64,000 nt of DNA from Chloroflexota bacterium (GCA_021785175.1 JAJYGH010000081.1:48317-112316); one strand, 5' to 3'. Positions 42,263-51,388 are shown, numbered from the stretch's first letter. Translations and numbers: made by a program. The notes: generated by a model not told the origin, from the letters alone.

Positions 42263-43782
42263 CGGGGCTCTCTGACGGTTGCCATCTCACCCACCGCCGC
42301 CCGCAGCGCCGCTGCGAGGTCATCATCGCCGGCGGGATCGACGGTCCGCAGGTCGAGCAGGACCCGCCCGGACTCGACACGGCCGACCACGGGCGGCCGC
42401 CCCGTGCGCAGTGCGCGAAGCAGCCGGTCCGCCGACGGACTCACGATGGCCAGTCCGAACGAGAAAAGCAGCTCTCCGGGCAGCGAGCCGCCTCCGACCG
42501 TCGACTCGACCTCGACGACCTCTCCGACGCCGGCCGCATCCCGGATCGCCTCTGCCCGCCGCCGCAGCTCCTCGGGCGTCCGGCCGATCATCTGCCACAC
42601 CGGTATCTCGCGCTCCGCCAGGCCTCGGCGGTAGAGGTCGAGGGTGGCCGCGAGGGCCGCGAGCGTGACCTTGTCGGCGCGGACGGCGCGCGCGAGCGGG
42701 TCGCGCCGGAGCCGCGTGACGAGGTCGGCTCGCCCGACGATCAACCCCGCCTGCGGCCCGCCCAGCAGCTTGTCGCCGCTGAACGTCACGACGTCCGAAC
42801 CCGCCCGCAGTCGCTCGCCGGGCATGGGCTCGTGTGCGAGCCCGAAGCGCGCGGTATCGAGCAGGGCGCCGCTGCCGAGGTCGTCGACGACGATCGCGCC
42901 GTGTGCGCGGGCGAGGGCGGCCAGCTCCGGCGCGTCCGGCGATTCGACGAATCCCTCCTGGCGGAAGTTCGACGGGTGCACGCGCAGGACGACCTGCACC
43001 CGCCCGCTGGCGAGCGGCTCGCGGAAGTCCTCCACCCGTGTCCGGTTCGTGGTGCCGACCTCGACCAACCGTGCACCGGCTCTTCGCACGATGTCAGGGA
43101 TCCGCACGCCCCCGCCGATCTCCACCAACTCTCCACGGCTCACTGCCACGCCGGCCCCGCGGCCAGCCAGCCCGATCGCGAGGGCGACCGCCGCCGCGTT
43201 GTTGTTGACGACGAGCGCGTCCCCGGCGCCGGTCAACGCGACGAGGAGATCCTCGGCGGCGCGGAAGCGCCGGCCACGGCGTCCCGTGGTGGCGTCGAAC
43301 TCGAGGAACAGGGGGCGGCGGGCTGCCATCGCCGCAGCCTCGATGGCGACCGCGGGCCACGGCGCCCGTCCGAGGTTCGTATGGACGATGACGCCGGTCG
43401 CATTGACGATGGGATCCGGCCGCCCCTCGGCTGTCGACAGCCGCTCGACGACCTCGGCCGCGAGCGCCCCGGGCGAGCGGGCCGCCAGCGTGTCGGTCGC
43501 GCAAGCCGTCTGCTCCCCGCCCTGCCGGGTTCGCGTGTTCCCACCCGCCAGACGGGCTCTCTCGCGTTCCACCGCCGCGCGGCTCTCCGCCAGCACCGCC
43601 TCGCGGGCATGGCCGTCCGGGGCGATCGACCGAACGGCTTCGAGGACGCGCTCGACGCTGGGCGGCCGGGATGGCAGCGGCCGGGACGCCGCCGGCCGGG
43701 CCGCCGCCGGGCGGGACGCCGCCGGCCGGGACGCGGATGCGTGCGCCGACGGCTGAGGCGCGGACGGGGGAGACGGCGACAC
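42259..43782 (-). CDS. selA: L-seryl-tRNA(Sec) selenium transferase SelA
   Basis: INATGVIVHTNLGRAPW-type motif (VNATGVIVHTNLGRAPW), VHPSNFRQEGF, FSGDKLLGGPQAGLIVGR; GGAGGAAGC-GTG start. Confidence 0.95.
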   Translation of the reverse strand: MSPSPPSAPQPSAHASASRPAASRPAAARPAASRPLPSRPPSVERVLEAVRSIAPDGHAREAVLAESRAAVERERARLAGGNTRTRQGGEQTACATDTLAARSPGALAAEVVERLSTAEGRPDPIVNATGVIVHTNLGRAPWPAVAIEAAAMAARRPLFLEFDATTGRRGRRFRAAEDLLVALTGAGDALVVNNNAAAVALAIGLAGRGAGVAVSRGELVEIGGGVRIPDIVRRAGARLVEVGTTNRTRVEDFREPLASGRVQVVLRVHPSNFRQEGFVESPDAPELAALARAHGAIVVDDLGSGALLDTARFGLAHEPMPGERLRAGSDVVTFSGDKLLGGPQAGLIVGRADLVTRLRRDPLARAVRADKVTLAALAATLDLYRRGLAEREIPVWQMIGRTPEELRRRAEAIRDAAGVGEVVEVESTVGGGSLPGELLFSFGLAIVSPSADRLLRALRTGRPPVVGRVESGRVLLDLRTVDPAGDDDLAAALRAAVGEMATVREPR

Positions 43783-43797
43783 GCTTCCTCCGATGTC

Positions 43798-43894
43798 TGG
43801 CGGGAGCGAATGGGAGTCGAACCCACCGCGCAGCGCTGGGCGCCGCGCCACAGGTTTTGAAGACCAGGGGGCCCACCGGGACCCACGCGCTCCC
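43798..43894 (-). tRNA. selC: tRNA-Sec (anticodon TCA at 43858-43860)
   Basis: GGGAGCGC...GGGTCC-CGGT-GGGCCC (6-bp D-stem), CTTCAAA anticodon loop, long variable arm GCGCGGCG-CCCAG-CGCTGCGC, T-loop TTCGACT, encoded GCCA. Confidence 0.92.
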
Positions 43895-43928
43895 AGCGGG
43901 ATGGTACCCCGGCCCCGCGAAGGCGCGA

Positions 43929-43956
43929 CTGCAGTGACACGAAGGCGCCACTGCAG
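43929..43956. promoter_or_regulatory. inverted repeat CTGCAGTG-N12-CACTGCAG in divergent selC/selD intergenic region
   Basis: Perfect 8-bp inverted repeat; also nested within two 17-bp direct repeats (43918-43934, 43940-43956). Confidence 0.4.
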
Positions 43957-44071
43957 GGGCCCGGTGGCCGCGGACGGAGGTCGGGCCCCACCGGGCCCGC
44001 GTCCGACTGTCGCGAACGAGACCGCGCCGTGGCGACCCGCCGATCCCACGGCCTCCCGCCCGGCGGCCCCT

Positions 44072-45166
44072 ATGATTCCCCGCGTGAAATCCACCACGCC
44101 CTCGCCCCTTGAGAGATCCACGGCAGCCCCGGCTCCGCTCCGCCTGACCGAGTTCACCGACTGCGGCGGCTGCGCATCCAAGCTCGGTGCGGACGTCCTC
44201 GCCGAGGTGCTGGCCGGGCTCAGCCGCGCCGCGCCCGCGAAACCCGGCCCGGACCTGATCGCCGGCCTCGACCCGCCCGACGACGCCGTCGTCTACCGGA
44301 TCTCACCGGACGCCGCGATCGTCGGCACGGTCGACTTCTTCCCGCCGCTCGTCGACGACCCGCGGACCTACGGCGAGATCGCCGCGGCCAACGCGCTCTC
44401 GGACGTCTTCGCCATGGGCGGGCACGTCCTGTTCGCGCTCTCGATCGCGGCGTTCCCCGCCGAGTTCCCGCATCATGTGCTGGCCGCGATCTTCGACGGC
44501 GCCGCCTCGATCGTGCGGGAGGCCGGCGGCGTGCTGGCGGGCGGCCACACGATCCGCGATCCCGAGCCCAAGTACGGCCTCGCGGCGGTGGGCCTGGTGG
44601 ATCCCGGTCACCTCCTGCGGAAGGGTGGGGCGCGGCCCGGCGACCGGCTCGTGCTCACGAAGCGGCTCGGGACGGGAATGATCGTCAGCGGCCGACGCCA
44701 GGGGGTGGTCGGAGACGCCGACCTCGCGGCAGCCGTCGCCCAGATGCGGACGCTGAACGGCCCCGCGGCGCGGGCGCTCGTGTCACAGGACGTGGTGGCG
44801 GCGACGGACGTCACGGGGTTCGGACTGCTCGGGCACGGCCTCGAGATGGCACGCGCGTCCGGGGCGCGGCTCGTGTTCGAGGCGGCGGCGCTGCCCGTGC
44901 TGCCCGGCGTGCTGGCACTCGCCGAGGCCGGCGTCGAGACGGACGGCGCCGGCCACAACCGGCGGTTCGTCGCTCCGGCGCTCGCCAGCGACGGGGTGGG
45001 CCCCGCCCTGGTCGCGATCGCCCACGACCCGCAGACGTCCGGCGGCATGCTCGCCGCCATCCCGCCCGGGCGCGTGGCGGACCTCGAGCGCGCGTTCGAC
45101 GCGGCCGGCATCGAGCGCTGGTGGGTCGGTCGCGTGGAGGAGGGGGAGGGCGTCGCCCTCGTGTAG
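44072..45166 (+). CDS. selD: selenide, water dikinase
   Basis: FTDCGGCASKLG, TVDFFPPLVDDPRTYGEIAAANALSDVFAMGG, VTGFGLLGHGLEMA. Confidence 0.94.
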   Translation: MIPRVKSTTPSPLERSTAAPAPLRLTEFTDCGGCASKLGADVLAEVLAGLSRAAPAKPGPDLIAGLDPPDDAVVYRISPDAAIVGTVDFFPPLVDDPRTYGEIAAANALSDVFAMGGHVLFALSIAAFPAEFPHHVLAAIFDGAASIVREAGGVLAGGHTIRDPEPKYGLAAVGLVDPGHLLRKGGARPGDRLVLTKRLGTGMIVSGRRQGVVGDADLAAAVAQMRTLNGPAARALVSQDVVAATDVTGFGLLGHGLEMARASGARLVFEAAALPVLPGVLALAEAGVETDGAGHNRRFVAPALASDGVGPALVAIAHDPQTSGGMLAAIPPGRVADLERAFDAAGIERWWVGRVEEGEGVALV

Positions 45167-45199
45167 CCCGGCGGCCTCAGGCGGCTGGCGCCCCGGGCC

Positions 45200-46696
45200 T
45201 CACCGCCTCAGGCCCTCGCCGGCCGGGGGACCTCCCGCGATCTCGTCGAGGATCATCCGCCGGAGCACCCGGCCCACCACGTGGCGCCGGTACTCCGCGG
45301 TCGACCGGACGTCGTCGATCGGCGTGATCTCCGTGACGACGAGCCGCGCCGCCTCCCCGGCAAGTGTCGCCGACGGCCGCGCTCCCTCGAGCAGCCCCTC
45401 CGTCCGCGGCGCCCGGATGACGCGCTCCGCCACCGCCCCGAGCGCCACCCGCACGTCCCGCCACGCGCCGTCCTCGCCGGCACGCCACGACAGCGCGACC
45501 GATGCCTTCGCGATCGACTGCGCCCGGCGCGTCCCGACCTTGCGGTACCGCGTGGGCCGGCCGGCCGGCAGCGGCACGCGGATCCGTGTCACGAGCTCGT
45601 CCTTCGCGAGCGCCGTGCGGCGGTAGCCGGTCCAGAACCCGGAGGCGCGGATCGGCCGCGTGCCCCGGACGCTCGCCGCCACGATCACCGCGTCGGTGGC
45701 GAGCAGGAGCGGCAGCGTGTCGCCGGCGGGCGAGGCGTTCACGACGTTGCCCCCGATCGTGCCCCTGTTCTGGATCTGCGCGGCGCCGACCGTGGCGGCC
45801 ATCGCCCCGAACGCGGGCAGGTGCTCCTGGACGATCGGCGACGACCGGAGATCGGCGTACGTGGTGAGCGCGCCGATCTCGAGGTACGGGGTCCCGGAGG
45901 CGTCCTCCGCCGCCACGACCGCGATCCCGCGCAGCTCGTCGAGCGACCACAGGTCGAGCAGCGGCACGCTCGAGTCCGCCACCCCGGCCTCGAGGGCGAC
46001 CATGAGGTCGGTGCCCCCGGCCAGCGGCCGGTGCGCGTCCCGGGCCAGCGCCTCGAGTGCCTCGTCCAGCGTCCGCGGCCGAACGACGTTCGGGCGTGCC
46101 GGATCGACGGCCGGCGGGATGGGTGCCCGCTGTGGAGCGAGGCCGGGCATGGCCTGCACGACGGCGCGGGATCCGGCGACGTCCGGCGCCGGCGCGGCGG
46201 CGACGGACACGTCGAGGGCCTCGCCGTCCTCCGCCGCCACCCGGATCGCCTCGACGATCTTCGTGTACCCCGTGCAGCGGCAGATGTTGCCGGCGATCGC
46301 CTCGCGGACGTTCTCGTCCGAGGGCTTCCGGCCCGACCCAAGGAACGCGGCCGCCGACGCGAGCATCCCCGGCGTGCAGAAACCGCACTGCACCGCGCCA
46401 GAGCGGAGGAATGCGTCTCGGAGCAGGCCCAGCCGTGCGTCCTCGGAGAGGGCCTCGACCGTCCGGACGTCGCATCCCTCGACCTGGTCGATCGGTACCA
46501 GGCAGCTGTTCACGACGCGACCGTCGAGCAGCACCGAGCACGCCCCGCACTCGCCCTCTCCGCAGCCCTCCTTGGTGCCGGTCAGGCCCAGGTCGTCGCG
46601 CAGGACGTCGAGCAGCCGGCGGCTGCCTGGGCCCTCCGCCCCGACCGGGATGCCGTTGACGGCGAAGCGCACGCGGGTGCCGATCGAGAGCGTCAT
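45200..46696 (-). CDS. xanthine dehydrogenase-type hydroxylase: fused 2Fe-2S and FAD-binding subunit
   Basis: GCGEGECGACSVLLDG, CGFCTPGML, GNICRCTGYTKIVEA followed by FAD domain (PLAGGTDLMV, TIGGNVVNASPAGDTLPLLLA). Confidence 0.92.
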   Translation of the reverse strand: MTLSIGTRVRFAVNGIPVGAEGPGSRRLLDVLRDDLGLTGTKEGCGEGECGACSVLLDGRVVNSCLVPIDQVEGCDVRTVEALSEDARLGLLRDAFLRSGAVQCGFCTPGMLASAAAFLGSGRKPSDENVREAIAGNICRCTGYTKIVEAIRVAAEDGEALDVSVAAAPAPDVAGSRAVVQAMPGLAPQRAPIPPAVDPARPNVVRPRTLDEALEALARDAHRPLAGGTDLMVALEAGVADSSVPLLDLWSLDELRGIAVVAAEDASGTPYLEIGALTTYADLRSSPIVQEHLPAFGAMAATVGAAQIQNRGTIGGNVVNASPAGDTLPLLLATDAVIVAASVRGTRPIRASGFWTGYRRTALAKDELVTRIRVPLPAGRPTRYRKVGTRRAQSIAKASVALSWRAGEDGAWRDVRVALGAVAERVIRAPRTEGLLEGARPSATLAGEAARLVVTEITPIDDVRSTAEYRRHVVGRVLRRMILDEIAGGPPAGEGLRR

Positions 46697-49101
46697 CGCA
46701 CCGCCTCCTCGGTGGCCTCGGGATCGGCCGCCGTCCGCTCGCTCACCTCGTGCTCCTTCGATTGCAGGGCGCCCAGGATCCGCTCGGGGGACGCCGGCAG
46801 GTCGTGGATCCACGCACCGGTCGCGTCGTGGATCGCGGCGACGACCGCCGCCGCTGGCACGTCCATTGGTATCTCGCCGAGCCCCTTCGCACGATGCGGC
46901 GCCCCCGCGAACGGCTCCTCGACCAGGATCGCGTCGATCCGCGGCGCGTCGAGCGCGGTCGGGACGATGTACGTGGCGAGCCGGTCGTTCAGCAGACGGC
47001 CGCCCTCGACCCGCGCCTCCTCGATCGTCGCGTACCCGACGCCCTGGAGCGTGCCCCCCTCGATCTGGCCGGTCGCGAGCAGGGGGTTGACGGTCCGGCC
47101 CACGTCGTCGACCGACACGATGCGCCGCACCGCCACCTCGCCCGTGTCGAGGTCGACGTCGACCTCCGCGACCGCGGCGGCCCAGCCGTACGCCGGGTAC
47201 GCGTCCCCGAGATGCGTCGCGTCGTCCCACTCGACGCCGGGGTAGCCGGCGAACCGCTCGACGATCCTCGTCGGGCCGTTGGCGTGCGCGTCCTCCGCGT
47301 ACGACGCCGCGAACGGCCGCTCGGTGCGCTCCTCGACCTCGGCCCGCAGGCGCCGCGCCGCGGTCACGAGCAGGCCGCCGACCACCATCGTCGTCCGGCT
47401 CGCCACCGTCGGGCCGCTGTTCGGCACGATCGAGGTGTCCGTCTCCGCGACCTCGACGAGCTCGAACCCGACCCCGAGCTCCTCCGCCACCAGCTGCGCG
47501 AGCACCGTCCGTGCGCCCTGCCCGATCTCGGTCGAGTCGGTCGCCAGCACGATCCGGCCATCCGCGGTGACCTCGACCCGCACGACGCTCGCGAGGTGCT
47601 CCTCGCCCGAGCCCGTGAACCCCGCCCCGTGCCAGGCCATCGCGACCCCGATCCCGTGGGCCGGATGCTCACGCTCCGCCTCGTCACGCCCCCGGGGGTG
47701 GTCCGCGCGCCCCCCGTCCCCCACGGCGCGGTCGTCCGCGGCCCGCCGCGCCCGCGCCTGCGCCGTGGCCGCGCGTGCCTCCTCGAACCCGCTCGCCTCC
47801 ACGGCGCGCTCGAGCACGCTCCGTGCCGCCACGCTCTCGCGCAGCACCTGCCCCGTCGCGGTCACGTCTCCGATGCCGTATGCCCAGCGCCGGCGCAGCT
47901 CGGCAGGGGACAGCCCGAGGGCCTCGGCCGCCCGGTTCGCCTGCATCTCCGCGGCGAACTCCGTCTGCGGTGCCCCAAAGCCGCGGAACGCGCCGCTCGG
48001 GGGCGTGTGGGTCATGACCGCCCGCGTGCGGATCCGTACGTTGGGGCACGCGTACGGGCCGCCGGCGTGGATCGTGCCGCGGGACAGCACGACGCCGGAC
48101 AGCGTCGCGTACGCCCCGCCGTCCATGACGACGTCGATGTCCTGCGCGACCAGCCGCCCGTCGCGCGTCACGCCCCAGCGGTGCCGCAGGACGGCGGGGT
48201 GCCGTTTCGTCGTCGCGACCAGGTCCTCGTGCCGGCCGAAGATCATCCGGACGGGGTGGCCCGACTTGATCGCGAGCAGGGCGGCCTGGATCGCGAGGCC
48301 CGACGGGAACTCCTCCTTGCCGCCGAACCCGCCGCCGGTCTCTGACTGGATCACCGACAGGCGCGCGTCATCCAGCGCGAGCGCGCGCCGCATCGCCGCG
48401 TGGACGTAGTACGGGCACTGCAGCGATCCGTGGACGGTGACGCCGCCATCCTCGCGCGGGACCGCGAGCATGCCCTGCGTCTCGAGGTACAGCTGCTCCT
48501 GCCGCCCCACGGTGTAGGTGCCCTCGATGACCAGGTCGGCCGCCGCGAACCCCGCCTCGAGGTCGCCCTTCGCGATCTCGTACCGGGCGAACGCGACGTC
48601 GGACGCGAGCGGGTCGAGGACCGGCGGGAGCGGCTCGGTGCGGAGACGGACCCGGTCGCGCGCCGCCTCCGCGGTCGGCAGGTCGGGCGCCGCGATCAGC
48701 GCGACGGGCTCGCCGACGTGCCGGATCTCGTCGATCGCCAGCACGGGCTGGTCGTCGACCGCGAACTGGACGACGTTGTCGCCGGGAACGTCGTTCGCGG
48801 TCAGGACCACCACCTGCGACCAGTCGAACGCCGGGTCGAGGTCGATGCCCAGCAGCCGGGCGTGCGGCTCGGTCGCGCGCACGATGACCCCGTGCCACGC
48901 GCCAGGGAGGTCGAGATCGGCCACGTACCGCGCGCGCCCGGTGAGCTTCGCGAGCGCGTCGCGTCGCGGCACGGAGCGCCCGACGATCGCGCCGGCGAGG
49001 GGGGAACGGGGCTCGTCCGGGGCCTGCACGGTCCGGAGCGAGGCTTCAGCGGGGCGCTCGACCGCTGCGCGTGGCGACACGCGCTCTCCGATGGTAGGCA
49101 T
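46693..49101 (-). CDS. xanthine dehydrogenase-type hydroxylase: molybdopterin-binding subunit
   Basis: SETGGGFGGKEEFPSGLAIQAALLA, PPSGAFRGFGAPQTEFAAE, EIGQGARTVLAQLVAEELG, KGLGEIPMDVPAAAVVAAIHDATG. Confidence 0.92.
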   Translation of the reverse strand: MPTIGERVSPRAAVERPAEASLRTVQAPDEPRSPLAGAIVGRSVPRRDALAKLTGRARYVADLDLPGAWHGVIVRATEPHARLLGIDLDPAFDWSQVVVLTANDVPGDNVVQFAVDDQPVLAIDEIRHVGEPVALIAAPDLPTAEAARDRVRLRTEPLPPVLDPLASDVAFARYEIAKGDLEAGFAAADLVIEGTYTVGRQEQLYLETQGMLAVPREDGGVTVHGSLQCPYYVHAAMRRALALDDARLSVIQSETGGGFGGKEEFPSGLAIQAALLAIKSGHPVRMIFGRHEDLVATTKRHPAVLRHRWGVTRDGRLVAQDIDVVMDGGAYATLSGVVLSRGTIHAGGPYACPNVRIRTRAVMTHTPPSGAFRGFGAPQTEFAAEMQANRAAEALGLSPAELRRRWAYGIGDVTATGQVLRESVAARSVLERAVEASGFEEARAATAQARARRAADDRAVGDGGRADHPRGRDEAEREHPAHGIGVAMAWHGAGFTGSGEEHLASVVRVEVTADGRIVLATDSTEIGQGARTVLAQLVAEELGVGFELVEVAETDTSIVPNSGPTVASRTTMVVGGLLVTAARRLRAEVEERTERPFAASYAEDAHANGPTRIVERFAGYPGVEWDDATHLGDAYPAYGWAAAVAEVDVDLDTGEVAVRRIVSVDDVGRTVNPLLATGQIEGGTLQGVGYATIEEARVEGGRLLNDRLATYIVPTALDAPRIDAILVEEPFAGAPHRAKGLGEIPMDVPAAAVVAAIHDATGAWIHDLPASPERILGALQSKEHEVSERTAADPEATEEAVR

Positions 49102-49234
49102 GGCGGGACGATGCCGCGGCGCGCGGATGCGGGTCAGGGCCGGTTGGCATCGTGTCGGCGGGACGCATCGCCCGTCGCGCCCCGCTCCATCGAGCGATGC
49201 GGCGTGCTCGGCGAGCGCAGCCGGCGCCGCTGTC

Positions 49235-49516
49235 TGCCAGATTCCCGTCCCGCGTCGACTACGCATGCCCGGGCCGCAGAGCGGCGCCTTCGACCAGGCG
49301 ACCTGCCACCGGTTCGTGCGGAAGCGGGCGGAAGCGGGCGGACGCGACGGCGACACACCGCGTCCGACGGCTCCCTCCAGGTCGTCCGGGAGCCCGGGAG
49401 CGTGCGTAACCGACACCCGGCGGGAATCTGGCACACCCGCACCCCACCCGAGCTCGTGGCAGGACGTGGGTGGGTGCGACGTGGCTCGTAACCGACATGC
49501 GGCGGGAATCTGGCAC
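49235..49516. repeat. three copies of a ~30-bp interspersed repeat CGTAACCGACAYSCGGCGGGAATCTGGCAC
   Basis: 49405-49434 and 49487-49516 (direct, 28/30 identical) and a diverged inverted copy at about 49235-49264. Confidence 0.8.
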
Positions 49517-49663
49517 GAATGGGGCGCCGGGACGTGGAGGCGCGGTGACGGCTGCGCAGTACGCAGGCGCCGCGCGCGGATGCCCACGAGATGCGCCGGC
49601 GGCCGGCCGGAATGGAGGCCCGGAATGGAGGCCCGCGGCCAGTCGGTGCTACCGTGCGGAGCG

Positions 49664-50818
49664 GTGGACCTCGAACTGCCCCAGGAGCACCGGCTCCTGC
49701 AGGAGACGATCCGCGAGTTCTGCGACCGGGAGGTCGAGCCGGTCGTGGCCGACCACGAGCGCGCGCGCCGGTTCCCTGCAGATCTCGTGCGCCGGATCGG
49801 CGAGATGGGCTGGCTCGGCATCCCGTACCCCGAGTCCGAGGGCGGCGCCGGGATGGACACGCTCGCGTACGCCGTGGCCGTCGAGGAGATCGCGCGCACG
49901 TGGGGCTCGCTCGCCCTGATCGTCGCCGCGCACACGAGCCTCGGTTCGGCGCCGATCCACCTGTTCGGCACGCCCGAGCAGAAGGCGCGGTTCCTCGTGC
50001 CGCTCGCCTCGGGCCGCGTGATCGGCGCGTACGGCCTGACCGAGCCCGATGCCGGGAGCGACGCGGGCGCCACGCGGACGACGGCGCGGCGCGCGGGCGG
50101 CGAGTGGGTCATCGACGGCGGCAAGCGCTTCATCACGAACGCGGGGCAGGCGGGCACGTATGTGGTCGCGGCACGCACCGGCATGCGATCGGACGGTTCG
50201 GCGGAGGTGAGCGCGTTCATCGTCCCCGCCGACGCGCCCGGATTCTCCGTCGGGCGGCTCGAGGAGAAGATGGGGCTCCACGCCTCGGCGACGGGGGAGC
50301 TGCAGTTCGAGGGTTGCCGGATCCCGGCGGAGAACCTGCTCGGCGAAGAAGGGCAGGGGTTCCCGATCTTCCTGAAGACCCTCGACGGCGGCCGGATCTC
50401 CATCGCCGCGATGGCGCTGGGGCTCGCCCAGGCCGCGCTCGACGCCTCGATCGCGTACTCGCGCGAGCGCAAGCAGTTCGGGCGCCCCATCGGGTCGTTC
50501 GAGGGCGTCGCGTTCATGGTGGCCGACATGGCGACGGAGGTCGCCGCCGCGCGCGCGTTGGTGCACCGGGCGGCGTGGCTCAAGGATCGCGGCCGCTCGT
50601 ACCGGCTCGAGGCGGCGCAGGCGAAGCTCTACGCGTCCGAGGTCGCGTCCCGGGCGGCGAACGCCGCCGTCCAGATCCACGGCGGGTACGGGTACGTCGA
50701 GGAGTACCGCGTCGAGCGCTACCTGCGGGACGCGAAGCTCACGGAGATCGGCGAGGGCACCAGCCAGATCCAGCGGCTGGTCATCGGCAGGGAGATCCTG
50801 GGCCTGCGTGTCCGGTAG
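49664..50818 (+). CDS. acyl-CoA dehydrogenase (isovaleryl-CoA/short-chain type likely from context)
   Basis: YGLTEPDAGSDAGATRTTARR, GKRFITNAG, RKQFGRPIGSFEGVAFMVADM, GYGYVEEYRVERYLRDAKLTEIGEGTSQIQRLVIGR. Confidence 0.92.
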   Translation: MDLELPQEHRLLQETIREFCDREVEPVVADHERARRFPADLVRRIGEMGWLGIPYPESEGGAGMDTLAYAVAVEEIARTWGSLALIVAAHTSLGSAPIHLFGTPEQKARFLVPLASGRVIGAYGLTEPDAGSDAGATRTTARRAGGEWVIDGGKRFITNAGQAGTYVVAARTGMRSDGSAEVSAFIVPADAPGFSVGRLEEKMGLHASATGELQFEGCRIPAENLLGEEGQGFPIFLKTLDGGRISIAAMALGLAQAALDASIAYSRERKQFGRPIGSFEGVAFMVADMATEVAAARALVHRAAWLKDRGRSYRLEAAQAKLYASEVASRAANAAVQIHGGYGYVEEYRVERYLRDAKLTEIGEGTSQIQRLVIGREILGLRVR

Positions 50819-50850
50819 CCCCGCGCACCCGCAACGACTACGATTCGGGC

Positions 50851-51288
50851 GTGGATCGCCTCGGCCGCCATGTCACGCTGCGCGACGTCCCGCTCTGGCT
50901 GGCCGTCGTCGGCCTCGCGTTCCTCGCGCTCAGCGGAGTCGTGTCGTCCCTCCACGACCCGAGCCTGGCGCCCATCGTCGCGATCGTCGTCGCCGTCTCG
51001 ATCGTCCTCACGTTCGGCGGTCGCGTGGTTGTCCGCCGTCTCCGGTACAACCGGATCACGCGGGTCGTCGTGGCGATGTTCGCGTTCGCGGCGGTCGTCA
51101 TCCTCCTGCCGCTGACATGGGTGCTGCTGCCCGCCTCGCTCACGCTGCTCGCGATCGAGATGATGGCCCCGCCGCCGATCGGAGCGCGGCCGGCGGGGGC
51201 GGCCGCACCCGCCGCCGATCGGAGCGCCGCAGGGCCGCGCCCGGACACCGATGGCTTCGACTGGCCGGAGGAGCCGAAGGCGACGTAG
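50851..51288 (+). CDS. hypothetical membrane protein
   Basis: VDRLGRHVTLRDVPLWLAVVGLAFLAL...; two to three TM segments. Confidence 0.6.
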   Translation: MDRLGRHVTLRDVPLWLAVVGLAFLALSGVVSSLHDPSLAPIVAIVVAVSIVLTFGGRVVVRRLRYNRITRVVVAMFAFAAVVILLPLTWVLLPASLTLLAIEMMAPPPIGARPAGAAAPAADRSAAGPRPDTDGFDWPEEPKAT

Positions 51289-51319
51289 TCGTCGCACCGT
51301 GCTCGTGCCTCGTTCGCGC

Positions 51320-51388
51320 CCACGAGCGGCATGCCACCGGCCCGACCCGCGGCCGCCACGAGCGGCATGCCACCGGCCCGACCCGCGG
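51320..51388 (+). repeat. 2 x 33-bp direct repeat, period 36
   Basis: ccacgagcggcatgccaccggcccgacccgcgg at 51320-51352 and 51356-51388. Confidence 0.9.

Noticed and set aside
40259-42634. 791-aa plus-strand ORF across selB
   Set aside because: Antisense to selB, which has unambiguous GTPase motifs.
43793-44071. N-terminal extension of selD into the tRNA-Sec region
   Set aside because: The upstream part of the ORF is simply tRNA-Sec and intergenic sequence; conserved SelD begins after 44072.
44072-45166. SelD itself as a selenoprotein
   Set aside because: The active-site region reads CGGCASK with cysteine and no in-frame TGA.
45200-49101. Aerobic CO dehydrogenase (CoxMSL)
   Set aside because: The large subunit has the XDH-like GAFRGFGAPQ sequence and lacks the form I AYRCSFR active-site loop; small and medium subunits are fused.
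49235-49516. CRISPR repeats
   Set aside because: Only three copies, irregular spacing, one inverted and diverged; no cas genes.
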